This document shows, in pieces, positions 1 through 8,392 of a stretch of DNA of 64,000 bases. The translations under genes and the position numbers were made by a program. How positions within the stretch are numbered: position 1 is the stretch's first letter; every line of letters begins with the position of its first letter. The notes under the pieces were generated by a model, which did no database searches, was not told the DNA's origin, and was given only the letters and a program-made list of their open reading frames with translations. This DNA comes from Actibacterium sp. MT2.3-13A (lineage in GTDB: Bacteria; Pseudomonadota; Alphaproteobacteria; Rhodobacterales; Rhodobacteraceae), in the NCBI RefSeq assembly GCF_018139985.1, contig NZ_JAGSOU010000012.1:52277-116276 (forward strand), read 5' to 3'.

Positions 1-279
1 CGACAGCAGCGAATAATGCATCCAGCCGCCCAGCCCGTCGCGGTCGCGCACGCGACGCCAGTGGCCGTATTCGGCGGTGATCTCCAGCGGCATGTTGCGG
101 CGCTTGTAGACCCAGTCGATGCGGTGCGTCAGGCTGGGCCCGCGGCGCACGTTGCCCTCGGCCGCCTTCAGCGACACGAAGCGCGGCACGGGCAGGTTGG
201 TGACCGGCCCGCGCTCGGCCGCGGCGGCCGCCGAGACCAGCAAAAGAACCGTCCCAAGCACGGTGAGAAAAATGCGCAT
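1..279 (-). CDS. Exported SH3-like domain protein (partial, runs off the left edge)
   Basis: The first 93 codons of a minus-strand gene are present and the 3' end lies outside the window. Reading starts at the ATG complementary to 277-279. Residues 1-21 form a signal peptide (MRIFLTVLGTVLLLVSAAAA then AE). After it comes a bacterial SH3-like stretch with the GNVRRGPSLTHRIDWVYKR signature (around residues 42-60), then HWRRVRD and GLGGWMHYSLLS, typical of periplasmic SH3-domain proteins of alphaproteobacteria. Such domains usually bind peptidoglycan or peptides, but the exact role is unknown. It is divergent from the hydroxyacid dehydrogenase, with about 124 bases between starts. Confidence 0.8.
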   Translation of the reverse strand, partial: MRIFLTVLGTVLLLVSAAAAAERGPVTNLPVPRFVSLKAAEGNVRRGPSLTHRIDWVYKRRNMPLEITAEYGHWRRVRDRDGLGGWMHYSLLS

Positions 280-403
280 GCCCGCCTCGATGCCTCTGTA
301 GCGAAGTCTTCTTGTCGCTTGCCCGACGGGGTCTTGTGCCTTGCCCCGTTCTCGGACAGTTTGCCAATATGCAAGGCGCAAGGAAAGCACAGGGAGGTTC
401 CGC

Positions 404-1390
404 ATGCCCACTCAACGCCTGAGTGTTGTCGTGACGCGACGGTTGCCCGAACCGGTCGAGACCCGGCTCAAGGAACTCTTCGATGTCGAGCTTTCGGAAA
501 CCGACGCCAAGATGACCCGCGAGGAGCTGGTCGCGGCGATGGAGCGCGCCGATGTGCTGGTCCCCTGCGTCACCGACCAGATCGACCAGGCGATGCTGGC
601 GCGCGCCGGCGACCGGCTGAAGCTGATCGCCAATTACGGCGCGGGCGTCGATCATATCGACGTCCACACCGCCCGCCAGCGCGGCATCCTGGTGTCGAAC
701 ACCCCCGGCGTGGCGACCGAGGACACCGCCGACATGACCATCGCGCTGATGCTCGCGGTGGTGCGGCGCATCCCTGAGGGGCTGGCGATGATGCAGTCCG
801 GCGAGTGGGAGGGCTGGGCGCCCACCGCCTTCCTCGGCGGGCGCATCGCGGGGCGGCGGCTGGGTATCCTCGGCATGGGGCGGATCGGGCAGGCGGTGGC
901 GCGCCGGGCCCGGGCCTTCGGCATGCAGGTGCATTACCACAACCGCAAGCGCGTGCATCCGCAGATCGAGGAGGAGCTGGAGGCGACCTATTGGGAGAGC
1001 CTCGACCAGATGGTCAGCCGGATGGACGTGATCTCGGTCAACTGCCCGCACACGCCGTCCACCTTCCACCTTCTGAACGCGCGGCGGCTGAAGCTGATGA
1101 AGCCCGGCGCGGTGGTCGTGAACACCTCGCGCGGCGAGGTGATCGACGAGAACGCCCTGACCCGGATGCTGCGCGCGGGCGAGATCGCGGGCGCCGGCCT
1201 CGACGTGTTCGAGCATGGCCACCAGATCAACCCGCGCCTGCGCGAACTGCCCAACGTGGTGCTGCTGCCGCATATGGGCTCGGCGACCGTCGAGGGCCGG
1301 ATCGAGATGGGCGAGAAAGTGATCATCAACATCAAGACCTTCGCGGACGGCCACCGTCCGCCGGACCTGGTGGTGCCCTCGATGCTGTGA
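404..1390 (+). CDS. D-2-hydroxyacid dehydrogenase (glyoxylate/hydroxypyruvate reductase or D-glycerate dehydrogenase type)
   Basis: The 328-residue protein has the D-isomer-specific 2-hydroxyacid dehydrogenase fold. A substrate-binding N-terminal part includes NYGAGVDHIDV. A Rossmann core contains GILGMGRIGQAVARRARAFG, the GxGxxG NAD(P)-binding loop. The catalytic Arg lies in NTSRGEVID, the Glu shortly downstream, and the His in LPHMGSAT. The family reduces glyoxylate or hydroxypyruvate, or oxidises D-glycerate, in the cytoplasm; which substrate is used cannot be read from sequence. The start at 404 is preferred over the upstream in-frame ATG at 341 because AGGGAGG lies just before it and the protein then begins like family members (MPTQRLSVVVTRRLP). 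Confidence 0.93.
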   Translation: MPTQRLSVVVTRRLPEPVETRLKELFDVELSETDAKMTREELVAAMERADVLVPCVTDQIDQAMLARAGDRLKLIANYGAGVDHIDVHTARQRGILVSNTPGVATEDTADMTIALMLAVVRRIPEGLAMMQSGEWEGWAPTAFLGGRIAGRRLGILGMGRIGQAVARRARAFGMQVHYHNRKRVHPQIEEELEATYWESLDQMVSRMDVISVNCPHTPSTFHLLNARRLKLMKPGAVVVNTSRGEVIDENALTRMLRAGEIAGAGLDVFEHGHQINPRLRELPNVVLLPHMGSATVEGRIEMGEKVIINIKTFADGHRPPDLVVPSML

Positions 1391-1454
1391 CCCCCGCGTT
1401 GCCGCGGGCATGGCGCTGGGCTAAAGCCGGGACAGGCGAATTCGGAGGCGGGCG

Positions 1455-2210
1455 ATGGGCCGGGACGATCTCAAGCTGAAAGTGAACCACGCGGCCAGCC
1501 GCTGGGCGGCGCGGCTGCGTCCCTTCTACCGCCGCTTCCCCTATGAGGGGCCGATGGGGTTCTTCAAGGTGGACCCGCGCGGCGCCTATTCGCCGGTCGA
1601 GCCGTTCTTCTACAACCGCGTGCCCAAGGCCGCGAATTCCACCATCACCCACACCCTGCGCCAGCATTCCACCTATCGCCGCCCCTTCGCCAAGGACAGC
1701 GACCCCAAGGACCATTTCCTGCGCCCCTCCTATCTGAATGCCCGCGACGTGGAGCGGCTGGTGGAGGAGGCGTTCAAGTTCACCGTGGTGCGCGACCCCT
1801 ACGCGCGCACGCTGTCGGCCTTCCAGGACAAGATCCTCGGCCACAAGCCGCAGGAACGCGCCTTCCGCGACTGGTTCGGCTCGGACGCCACGCCGAGTTT
1901 CGCCGATTTCTGTCGCTATCTCGACGACGGCAACCTTTACGTCGACATGCACTGGGCGCCGCAGATCGACATCATGCTGCTGCCGCTGGAGATGTTCGAT
2001 TTCATCGGCCGAGTGGAGACCCTCGACGCCGATCTCGCCCATGTCGTCGCCACGATCTGGGGGGCGGACGCCTCTCAGGGCATGGTGCAGGCGGGCAAGA
2101 CCACCGGCGCGCGCGACAAGGTGGGCGCGGCCTACGGCCCGCAGGAGACCGAGATCGTCAACCGCCTCTTCGCCCGCGATTTCGAGGCCTTCGGGTACGA
2201 TATGCGCTGA
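1455..2210 (+). CDS. Sulfotransferase family protein (PAPS-dependent, Sulfotransfer_2-like)
   Basis: This 251-residue protein carries the two PAPS-binding signatures of carbohydrate-type sulfotransferases. The 5'-phosphosulfate loop is in FFYNRVPKAANSTITHTLRQ (around residue 52), and the 3'-phosphate loop is VVRDPYARTLSAFQDKI (around residue 113). There is no clear signal peptide or membrane segment, so a cytoplasmic enzyme sulfating a surface polysaccharide precursor or lipid is plausible. The acceptor is unknown. It stands alone between the hydroxyacid dehydrogenase and the FAD/GcvT gene. A second, unrelated-looking sulfotransferase lies at 21680. Confidence 0.85.
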   Translation: MGRDDLKLKVNHAASRWAARLRPFYRRFPYEGPMGFFKVDPRGAYSPVEPFFYNRVPKAANSTITHTLRQHSTYRRPFAKDSDPKDHFLRPSYLNARDVERLVEEAFKFTVVRDPYARTLSAFQDKILGHKPQERAFRDWFGSDATPSFADFCRYLDDGNLYVDMHWAPQIDIMLLPLEMFDFIGRVETLDADLAHVVATIWGADASQGMVQAGKTTGARDKVGAAYGPQETEIVNRLFARDFEAFGYDMR

Positions 2211-2315
2211 GCCGCGCGTCGGTTTCGCGCCATGTTGGGTCGGATGAAACGTGCCTGAGCGCGCGGATTTTGCGTAACTGGGCCCAACGCCCAGTCACAG
2301 CAGAGAGTCGCGGCC

Positions 2316-4808
2316 ATGAAAACCCATGTCAAAGCCCTGGTCGTCGGCGGCGGCGCCGTCGGCACCTCGATCGCCTATCACCTGGCCCGCGCGGGCTGGC
2401 CGGATGTGATGCTGTTGGAGCGTGACGAACTGACCTCGGGCTCCACCTGGCACGCGGCGGGGCTGTTGCCCTATTTCAACATGTCCTACGCGACGACCCA
2501 TATCCACGACTACTCGATCCGGTTTTACAAGACGTTGGAGGAAGAGACCGGCCTCAACGCCGGTTTTGCCGTGGTGGGCAACCTGCGGATGGCCCAAAGC
2601 CGGGCGCGCATGGACGAATACATGCTCTACGCCTCCACGGCCGAGACCTGCGGCGTGCCCTATGAATGGATGACGCCGGACCAGATAAAGGCCCGCTGGC
2701 CGCTGCTGCGCACCGAGGATCTGAAGGGTGCCCTCTATCACCCGACCGACGGCTACATAAACCCCGCCGACGTGACCATGGCCATGGCCAAGGGCGCCCG
2801 CCAGCGCGGCGTGACGATCGAGCGCAAGTGGCAGGTTGACGGCTATGAATGGACCGGCTCCGAGTGGAGGGTCACCTGCACCCGGATGGCCGAGAAGGGC
2901 GGCAACCTCGTGCCCACCGGGGAACGCGCCGTCATCACCGCCGAACATGTCGTCACCGCCACCGGCAACCACGCCCAGCGCACCGCGCGCCTGCTGGGGA
3001 TCAAGATCCCCGCGATCCCGGTCGAACACCAGTTCATCGTGACCGAGCCCGACCCGGCGCTGGTTGAATACCGCAAGGCCGGCAACCCCGAGCACCCGGT
3101 GCTGCGCGATGCCGACGCCAAGTGGTATGTGCGCGAGGAGCGCGGCGGCTGGATCCTCGGGCCCTACGAGCGCGGCGCGCCGGCGCGGTTCGAATACGGC
3201 GTGCCCGACAGCTTCCGCGCCGACCTCTTCCCCCTCGACCTGGAGCGGATCGAGGAGGAATACATGTCCATGATCCACCGCATCCCCAGCTCGGAAACGG
3301 TGGGGCTGAAGGACGATTTCAACGGTCCGATCTGCTACACCCCCGACGGCAACCCGCTGCTCGGCCCCGCGCCGGGGCTGCGCAACATGTGGCTGGCCGA
3401 GGGGTTCAGCTTCGGCATCACCGCCGCCGGCGGCTCGGGCCATTACCTGGCGCAGCTGATGGTCGAGGGCGAGGCCGGGATCGACATGGCCAGCCTCGAT
3501 CCCAGACGCTACGGGTCCTGGATGACCACCGAATACGCCGCCCGCAAGAACGAGGAGGCGTATGAGCATGTCTACATCCTCCACCACCCCGACGAGGAGC
3601 GCCCGGCCTGCCGCCCGCTGCGCACCGCGCCCGCCTATGACCGGCAAAAGGCGCGCGGCGCGCAGTTCGGGCAGGTGAACGGCTGGGAGCGGCCGAATTA
3701 CTATGCGCCCGAAGGCTTCGACGACCACGCCGCGCGCAGCTTCCGCCGTGGCGGCTGGTGGCAATACGCGGCGGAGGAGGCCAGGGCGATCCGCGAAGGC
3801 GTCGGCCTGATCGACGCCACCGCCTTCGCCAAGCATGTGGTCAAGGGGCCGGGCGCGACCGCCTTCCTCGACTGGTTCACCTGCAACAGGCTGCCCAAGG
3901 TCGGCCGCATCAACCTCACCTACGCGTTGACCGCCGCGGGAACGGTGCGTAGCGAATACACCATCGTGCGGCTGGACCAGGATGAATATTACATGGTCTC
4001 GGCCGGGGCGTGGACCGCCTATGACGCCGATTGCCTGCGCAAGGCTGCCGCCGACAAGGCGGGCGAGTTCGGCTATGTCGAGATCCAGGACGTCACCGCC
4101 CAGTGGGGCGTTTTCGCCATCGCCGGGCCGAAAACGCGCGACGTGCTGAAAGAGGTGATCAAGGATGCCGCGCCGGACAGCGCGCTGTCCAACGCGCGCT
4201 TCCCCTGGCTCTCGGCCCGCGAGATCGAGTTGGGCATGTGCCCGGTGCGCGCCCTCCGCGTCGCCTATACCGGCGAACTGGGCTGGGAGCTGCATCACCC
4301 GGTCGAGATGCAGAACTACCTCTTCGATCTGCTGGAACGGGCAGGCGAAAAGCACGGGCTGAAGCTGGTGGGCGCCCGCGCGCAGAACTGGCTGCGGCAG
4401 GAGAAGAGCTACCGCGCCTTCGGCAATGAACTCGGCCGCGACGCCACACCGCTGGAGGCCGACCTGCCGCGCTTCGTGGACCTCTCCAAAGAGTTCCACG
4501 GCAAGCGCGCGATGCAGGACACCGGCATCCGCGCCAAATGCTGCACCCTGCTGATCGACGGGCCGGAGGACGCCGATCCCTGGGGGCGCGAGGCGCTCTA
4601 TGACGGCGAGACCCGCGTGGGGCGCCTGACCTCGGGCGGCTATTCGGTGGCCTTCGGCAGGTCGATCGGCATGGGCTATGTGACGCCCGAACGGGCCGTG
4701 CCCGGCACGAAGCTGAAGGTCAGGATGTTCGACCGGCTCTGGCCGGCCGAGGTGGTCGAGGACAGTCCCTATGACCCGAAGAACGAGGCGGTCCGCAAGG
4801 ACGGCTGA
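2316..4808 (+). CDS. FAD-dependent dehydrogenase with C-terminal GcvT domain (dimethylglycine/sarcosine dehydrogenase family)
   Basis: The 830-residue protein begins with a Rossmann FAD motif (ALVVGGGAVGTSIAYHLARA) and a DAO domain. FAO_M and two GcvT-type folate-binding domains follow from about residue 430. The GSTWHAAGL motif (around residue 43) contains the His that is covalently flavinylated in dimethylglycine dehydrogenase. Family members oxidatively demethylate N-methyl amino acids and pass the C1 unit to tetrahydrofolate. In marine roseobacters such genes serve glycine betaine, choline or sarcosine catabolism. Dimethylglycine versus sarcosine cannot be decided here. It appears monocistronic, followed by an inverted repeat pair at 4874-5051. 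Confidence 0.88.
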   Translation: MKTHVKALVVGGGAVGTSIAYHLARAGWPDVMLLERDELTSGSTWHAAGLLPYFNMSYATTHIHDYSIRFYKTLEEETGLNAGFAVVGNLRMAQSRARMDEYMLYASTAETCGVPYEWMTPDQIKARWPLLRTEDLKGALYHPTDGYINPADVTMAMAKGARQRGVTIERKWQVDGYEWTGSEWRVTCTRMAEKGGNLVPTGERAVITAEHVVTATGNHAQRTARLLGIKIPAIPVEHQFIVTEPDPALVEYRKAGNPEHPVLRDADAKWYVREERGGWILGPYERGAPARFEYGVPDSFRADLFPLDLERIEEEYMSMIHRIPSSETVGLKDDFNGPICYTPDGNPLLGPAPGLRNMWLAEGFSFGITAAGGSGHYLAQLMVEGEAGIDMASLDPRRYGSWMTTEYAARKNEEAYEHVYILHHPDEERPACRPLRTAPAYDRQKARGAQFGQVNGWERPNYYAPEGFDDHAARSFRRGGWWQYAAEEARAIREGVGLIDATAFAKHVVKGPGATAFLDWFTCNRLPKVGRINLTYALTAAGTVRSEYTIVRLDQDEYYMVSAGAWTAYDADCLRKAAADKAGEFGYVEIQDVTAQWGVFAIAGPKTRDVLKEVIKDAAPDSALSNARFPWLSAREIELGMCPVRALRVAYTGELGWELHHPVEMQNYLFDLLERAGEKHGLKLVGARAQNWLRQEKSYRAFGNELGRDATPLEADLPRFVDLSKEFHGKRAMQDTGIRAKCCTLLIDGPEDADPWGREALYDGETRVGRLTSGGYSVAFGRSIGMGYVTPERAVPGTKLKVRMFDRLWPAEVVEDSPYDPKNEAVRKDG

Positions 4809-4873
4809 GCGGGGCCCAAAGCTGCGCCTGCGGTGCAAGACATTCCCCCGGCCCCGCGTGCGCGTGGCCGGGT

Positions 4874-4905
4874 GCCTCCGGCGGGGATATTTGAGGCCAG
4901 AAGAA
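4874..4905 (+). repeat. Dispersed 32-bp repeat, copy 1 (forward)
   Basis: The sequence is GCCTCCGGCGGGGATATTT, then a two-base variable stretch (GA), then GGCCAGAAGAA. It lies 65 bases past the stop of the FAD/GcvT gene and pairs as an inverted repeat with copy 2 at 5020-5051. The same core recurs at 11605, 15238, 17306, 40230, 48671, 49704 and 53304, nearly always at gene ends. Confidence 0.9.
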
Positions 4906-5019
4906 CAAAGCGGCCCCTCGCAGCTGTCTGGGCTGCAAGGGGTTTTCTCCTGGCGCGGTCATCGGCGTCCCCGCCTGTACCGCGAGGCCGAGCGTGGCCG
5001 GAAAAGGTGAACAATCCCT

Positions 5020-5051
5020 TTCTTCTGGCCTGAAATATCCCCGCCGGAGGC
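5020..5051 (-). repeat. Dispersed 32-bp repeat, copy 2 (inverted)
   Basis: This is the reverse complement of copy 1 with a single mismatch (31 of 32). The two copies flank 114 bases and could fold into a long stem. It sits between the convergent genes ending at 4808 and 5081, so it may act as a bidirectional transcription stop. The gap 4809-5080 holds no supported gene. Confidence 0.9.
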
Positions 5052-5080
5052 TTCGGCCGCGCAGCGGCCGAAACAGGGGC

Positions 5081-5428
5081 TCAGGCGCCCTTTTCCGCCA
5101 TCAGTTCGTCAAAACATTCCATCGCCTTGGCGGCATACATCATGGCCGGGCCGCCGCCCATCTGGATCGACATGGCCAGCACGTCGCCGACCTCTTCGCG
5201 GGTAGCGCCGGCGCGGATCAGCGCCTCCATGTGCAGCACGATGCAGGCCTCGCAGCGCAGTCCGACGGCGATGCCCAGGGCGACGAATTCCTTGGTCTTG
5301 AACTCCAGCGGGCCGCTTTCCTTGACCGCGCGGGACAGCGTGGCGAAGCCGCGGGCGGCCTCGGGGATCGCCTTGTTCAGGCAGCGCAGTTGGTCCTTTG
5401 TCGTTTCGCGTTTTTCGATCCATCTCAT
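5081..5428 (-). CDS. Carboxymuconolactone decarboxylase / AhpD-like protein
   Basis: The 115-residue alpha-helical protein carries the AhpD signature LRCEACIVLHMEALIRAGAT, with a CxxC pair and a following His. The family uses these cysteines for peroxide or thiol-disulfide chemistry (alkylhydroperoxidase), though many members are uncharacterised. The start at 5428 is chosen because CAGGAG precedes it and the upstream in-frame extension does not resemble the family. A TTGATCCGGGTCAA box lies 56 bases upstream, so regulation by an FNR/Crp-type oxygen or NO regulator is likely. It sits 84 bases downstream of the DUF938 gene on the same strand. Confidence 0.88.
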   Translation of the reverse strand: MRWIEKRETTKDQLRCLNKAIPEAARGFATLSRAVKESGPLEFKTKEFVALGIAVGLRCEACIVLHMEALIRAGATREEVGDVLAMSIQMGGGPAMMYAAKAMECFDELMAEKGA

Positions 5429-5483
5429 GGCGGTCTCCTGTGGTTTTCCGTGAGAGAGAAACCAGCCCCGCGCCGGCGGGGCC

Positions 5484-5497
5484 TTGATCCGGGTCAA
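5484..5497. promoter_or_regulatory. FNR/FnrL/Dnr-like operator TTGATCCGGGTCAA
   Basis: It matches the FNR-type consensus TTGAT-N4-ATCAA at nine of ten positions. Its distance from the AhpD-like gene start (56 bases) suits an activator or repressor site. Inference from sequence only. Confidence 0.55.
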
Positions 5498-5512
5498 ACC
5501 GGCGGCGAAAAG

Positions 5513-6175
5513 TCAGGTTTTCCGGGCGAGGAAGGTCAGGTTGTTGGCCGGCATCCCGACCGTGCGCACCTCGGTCAGCCTCGCTGCATGCAGCCAGGCC
5601 GCGATCTGATCCACGGATTTGTAGCCGATCCCGGGATCCTGTTCGGTGAGCCGCGCGTGGAAGGCGGCGTCGCTTGCGCTGGCAAAGCCTCCCTTGCGGC
5701 GGAACGGGCCGTAGAGGAACAGCAGCCCGCCGGGGGCGAGGGCGCGGGCGGCCTCGGAGAGGAGGGTCTCGGCCTCGGCCGCGCTGATCAGGTGCAGCAG
5801 ATTCACGGTGACGATCAGGTCGAACGGGCCCAGATCGGCGGCCCAGCCGGGCTGCGCGGCGTCGAGCAGGATCGGCCCGGCCAGATTGTCCGGCGCGCCC
5901 TCGGCGGTGGCCCAGGCGCGGATCGAGTTCAGGTTCTGGGGGGCCAGGTCACTGGGTTGCCAGTCGAGCCCCGGCAGCGCCTCGGCGAAGGCGCGCACAT
6001 GCTGGCCGGTGCCGCTGGCGAGTTCCAGCGCACGTCCCCGCGACGGGGCCTCGCGCGTCAGCAGCTCAAGGATCGGCGCGGCGTTGCGCCCGGCCGAGGG
6101 GGCGAAGCGGCGCCCGTCGGCGGTGCTGTCGCCCAGGGCCACGGTGTCGGGCAGGTGCAGCTTGCGTGGGGGCAT
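5513..6175 (-). CDS. DUF938 (UPF0585) SAM-dependent methyltransferase-like protein
   Basis: The 220-residue protein contains the DUF938 hallmarks. The N-terminal FAPSAGRNAAPILELL is followed by the SAM-binding ALELASGTGQHVRAFAEALP (around residue 49). DLAPQNLNSIRAWA, TVNLLHLISA and LLFLYGPFRRKG come after that. The class I methyltransferase fold is clear, but no substrate is known for this family. It starts 3 bases after the stop of the amino-acid dehydrogenase gene (6179), so it is almost certainly co-transcribed with that gene and the aldo/keto reductase. Confidence 0.9.
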   Translation of the reverse strand: MPPRKLHLPDTVALGDSTADGRRFAPSAGRNAAPILELLTREAPSRGRALELASGTGQHVRAFAEALPGLDWQPSDLAPQNLNSIRAWATAEGAPDNLAGPILLDAAQPGWAADLGPFDLIVTVNLLHLISAAEAETLLSEAARALAPGGLLFLYGPFRRKGGFASASDAAFHARLTEQDPGIGYKSVDQIAAWLHAARLTEVRTVGMPANNLTFLARKT

Positions 6176-6178
6176 CGG

Positions 6179-7261
6179 TCAGCGGAACCGCGCGGGGTTG
6201 AGCCGGCGCGCGATTTCCGTCCCAAGGTCAGGCGCGCGCCCGGCCAGCACGTCTGCGGCGAGTTGGCTGGCGGCGGGCGAGGTCTGGAACCCGGTGCCGC
6301 CCTGGCCCGCATGCCAGAAGAAGGCGGGCTGTTCCGGGTCGGGGCCGATCACCAGCGCGCGGTCGGGGGCGAAGGTGCGCAGCCCCGCCCAGGAGGTCTC
6401 CAGCCGGGTCACCGGCTCGGTCACCATTTCCTCATAGCGCGCGAGCCCCTCCGCCAGCACCATGTCGTCGGCCCAGGCGTCATGCGGCTCGGCCGGGTCC
6501 TCCTCCGAGGGGGAGACCAGCAGCTTGCCGGCGTCAGGCCGGGCATACCAGCGCTCGCCGCAGGCAAAGACCATCGGCCAGCTGCTGACGTCGTGGCCGC
6601 CCGGCGCGGGCAGGCGCGCCATCGAGCGGCGCAGGGGGGTGAAGCCCAGCGGCGTGACGCCGGCCAGTTTCGCGATCTCGTCGACCCAGGCGCCGGCGGC
6701 GTTGACGAGGATCGCGGCCTCGAATGTCTCTCCGGCCGCGGTCTCCACCTGCCAGAGCGCGCCCATGCGGCGGATGGCGGTGACGCGCTGGCGGGTCAGC
6801 ACCTGGCCGCCGTTGCCGCGCAGATCGCGGATGAAGTTCTGCATCAGCAGGTCGGTGTCGATATCCCATGCCGCGTCGTGATGGCCGGCGCGCGCCACCG
6901 TTTCGGGGTTGAAGATCGGGATCAGCGCGCGCGCCTCGTCGATGCCGATCTCGGTCATGCGCATCTCGACCAGATCTTTTTCGAAATCGGCGTCGTCCTC
7001 GGCGCGTGCCACGATCATCAGCCCGCGCGGGCTGAGCACGCCGCCGTGGGCGGTCATGTGGTAGTCTTGGCTCGCCTCGTTCAGCATCACGCCGATCGGG
7101 TGGCCATAGGTGATCTCGAACAGCGCGGCCGAGCGGCCGGAGGCGTGGTAGCCGGTGGCCGGTTCGGCCTCCAGCACCGTCACCTTGCCCAGCGCCGACA
7201 TGCGGGCGGCCGCCGACAGTCCTGCGATGCCGCCTCCGATGACGATAATGTCGCCGGTCAT
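6179..7261 (-). CDS. FAD-dependent amino acid oxidoreductase, DauA (D-arginine dehydrogenase)-like
   Basis: The 360-residue DAO-family flavoprotein starts with DIIVIGGGIAGLSAAARM (Rossmann GxGxxG) and then TGYHASGRSAALFEITYG. That stretch closely resembles the GYHSTGRSAAHY segment of Pseudomonas D-arginine dehydrogenase DauA. AAILVNAAGAWVDEIAKLAG, ETSWAGLRTFAPDRALVIG and FFWHAGQGGTGFQTSPA match the rest of that subfamily. It would oxidatively deaminate a D-amino acid or a related amine; arginine specificity is not shown. The ATG overlaps the aldo/keto reductase stop (ATGA), which fixes the start and indicates an operon. Confidence 0.87.
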   Translation of the reverse strand: MTGDIIVIGGGIAGLSAAARMSALGKVTVLEAEPATGYHASGRSAALFEITYGHPIGVMLNEASQDYHMTAHGGVLSPRGLMIVARAEDDADFEKDLVEMRMTEIGIDEARALIPIFNPETVARAGHHDAAWDIDTDLLMQNFIRDLRGNGGQVLTRQRVTAIRRMGALWQVETAAGETFEAAILVNAAGAWVDEIAKLAGVTPLGFTPLRRSMARLPAPGGHDVSSWPMVFACGERWYARPDAGKLLVSPSEEDPAEPHDAWADDMVLAEGLARYEEMVTEPVTRLETSWAGLRTFAPDRALVIGPDPEQPAFFWHAGQGGTGFQTSPAASQLAADVLAGRAPDLGTEIARRLNPARFR

Positions 7262-8199
7262 GCCTCCTCCAGCCGGTCTGTCGCCGGGGCGGGGGTGGGG
7301 CTGAGCGCTGTGATGCGGGCGTAGAGTTCGTCCGGCATCTCGAAGCCGATCGCGGCGAGCGAGGGCTGAAGCTGCTCCAGGTTGCGCGCCGATAGGATCG
7401 GCCCGGTCACCGCCGGGTGGCGCGCGGCCCAGGCCACGGCCAGCGTGGCCGGGCTGACGCCCAGCTCCTGCCCGATGCCGGCCAGCGCGGCGGCGGCCTC
7501 GTGCATCCAGCCCAGCCCGTAGCGCGCCCGGTAATTGTCGTCCTCCAGCAGCCGGCCGCCCTGGCCGGCGGCGTATTTCCCGGTCAGCAACCCGCCGCCC
7601 AACGGCGAATAGGGCGTGACGTGGAAGCCTTCGGAGGCGGCCATGGGCAGGATCTCCACCTCGGCCTGGCGCTTCACGAGGTTGTACATCGGCTGCAGGA
7701 TGGTGATGGCCAGATCGAAGCGCGCGGCCACGCAGGCGGCCTTCATGATTTGCCAGGCGGCGTAGTTGGAGACGCCCACATGGGAGATCTTTCCCGCCTG
7801 CTTCAGCTCGGCCAGCGCGCCGAAGCTTTCCTCCAGCGTCGCCTCGCCGTCCCAGCGGTGCAGGTAGAGGATATCGACGTGATCCATGCCCAGCCTCTGG
7901 CGGCTTTCGTCGAACTGGCGGGCGATGTTTTCGGCGCCGCAGCCGCCCTCCATCCCGCATTTGGTGGCGATGACCAGGCTGTCGCGCTCAGGTCCTGCGA
8001 ATTCGCCCAGCAGGGTCTCGGAGGCGCCCGCGTTGTAGACGTGCGCGGTGTCGAAGAAGGTGATGCCGGCGCTCCGGCAGGCGTCGTACATGGCGCGTGA
8101 CTGCGCGGCGTCGGCGCGCCCGCCGAACTGCATCGTGCCGAAGGAATAGCGGCTGGCCGGGGTGCCGTTGCGGCTGATGAGGACGGGGGGCTGGGTCAT
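7258..8199 (-). CDS. Aldo/keto reductase
   Basis: The 313-residue protein is an AKR TIM barrel. It shows FFDTAHVYNAG (catalytic Asp and Tyr), LVIATKCGME with the catalytic Lys, and YLHRWDGEATLEESFGALAE with the His. VGVSNYAAWQ and PYSPLGGGLLTGKY follow. It reduces aldehydes or ketones with NADPH; the substrate is unknown. The start at 8199 follows AAAAGGAGA in the message. It is the first gene of the AKR - DauA-like - DUF938 operon. Confidence 0.92.
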   Translation of the reverse strand: MTQPPVLISRNGTPASRYSFGTMQFGGRADAAQSRAMYDACRSAGITFFDTAHVYNAGASETLLGEFAGPERDSLVIATKCGMEGGCGAENIARQFDESRQRLGMDHVDILYLHRWDGEATLEESFGALAELKQAGKISHVGVSNYAAWQIMKAACVAARFDLAITILQPMYNLVKRQAEVEILPMAASEGFHVTPYSPLGGGLLTGKYAAGQGGRLLEDDNYRARYGLGWMHEAAAALAGIGQELGVSPATLAVAWAARHPAVTGPILSARNLEQLQPSLAAIGFEMPDELYARITALSPTPAPATDRLEEA

Positions 8200-8338
8200 G
8201 CGGGTCTCCTTTTCCCCAAGACCTAACGGGCGGCGCAGCTTCGGGCAAGCAAAGTGGGCCGCGCGTCCCGGCATATCGCCGGGCGCCTGGCCCGCCGGTC
8301 CGGGCAGAAGGGGCGCCGGGGCCGCGGCCATGCCCAAG

Positions 8339-8369
8339 GAAAAGGCCCGGGAGATACCTCCCGGGCCTT
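8339..8369 (-). terminator. Rho-independent terminator after the nucleoside binding-protein gene
   Basis: AAGGCCCGGGAG, a short ATAC loop and CTCCCGGGCCTT form a 12-bp stem. On the minus strand it is followed by a T-rich run (TTTTCC). It lies just past the stop at 8393 and ends the xdh/transporter gene run. Confidence 0.85.
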
Positions 8370-8392
8370 CCTGTCCTTTTGGGGCGCGCCGA

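Noticed and set aside
2295..4838. Long open minus-strand frame (847 codons) opposite the FAD/GcvT gene
   Set aside because: It is a shadow of high-GC coding sequence. The translation is Gly/Ala/His/Arg-rich without domains, while the plus strand gives a complete flavoprotein.
5020..5051. Possible CRISPR repeat because identical 32-mers recur
   Set aside because: Copies are scattered, in both orientations and at gene ends, without regular spacers or cas genes.
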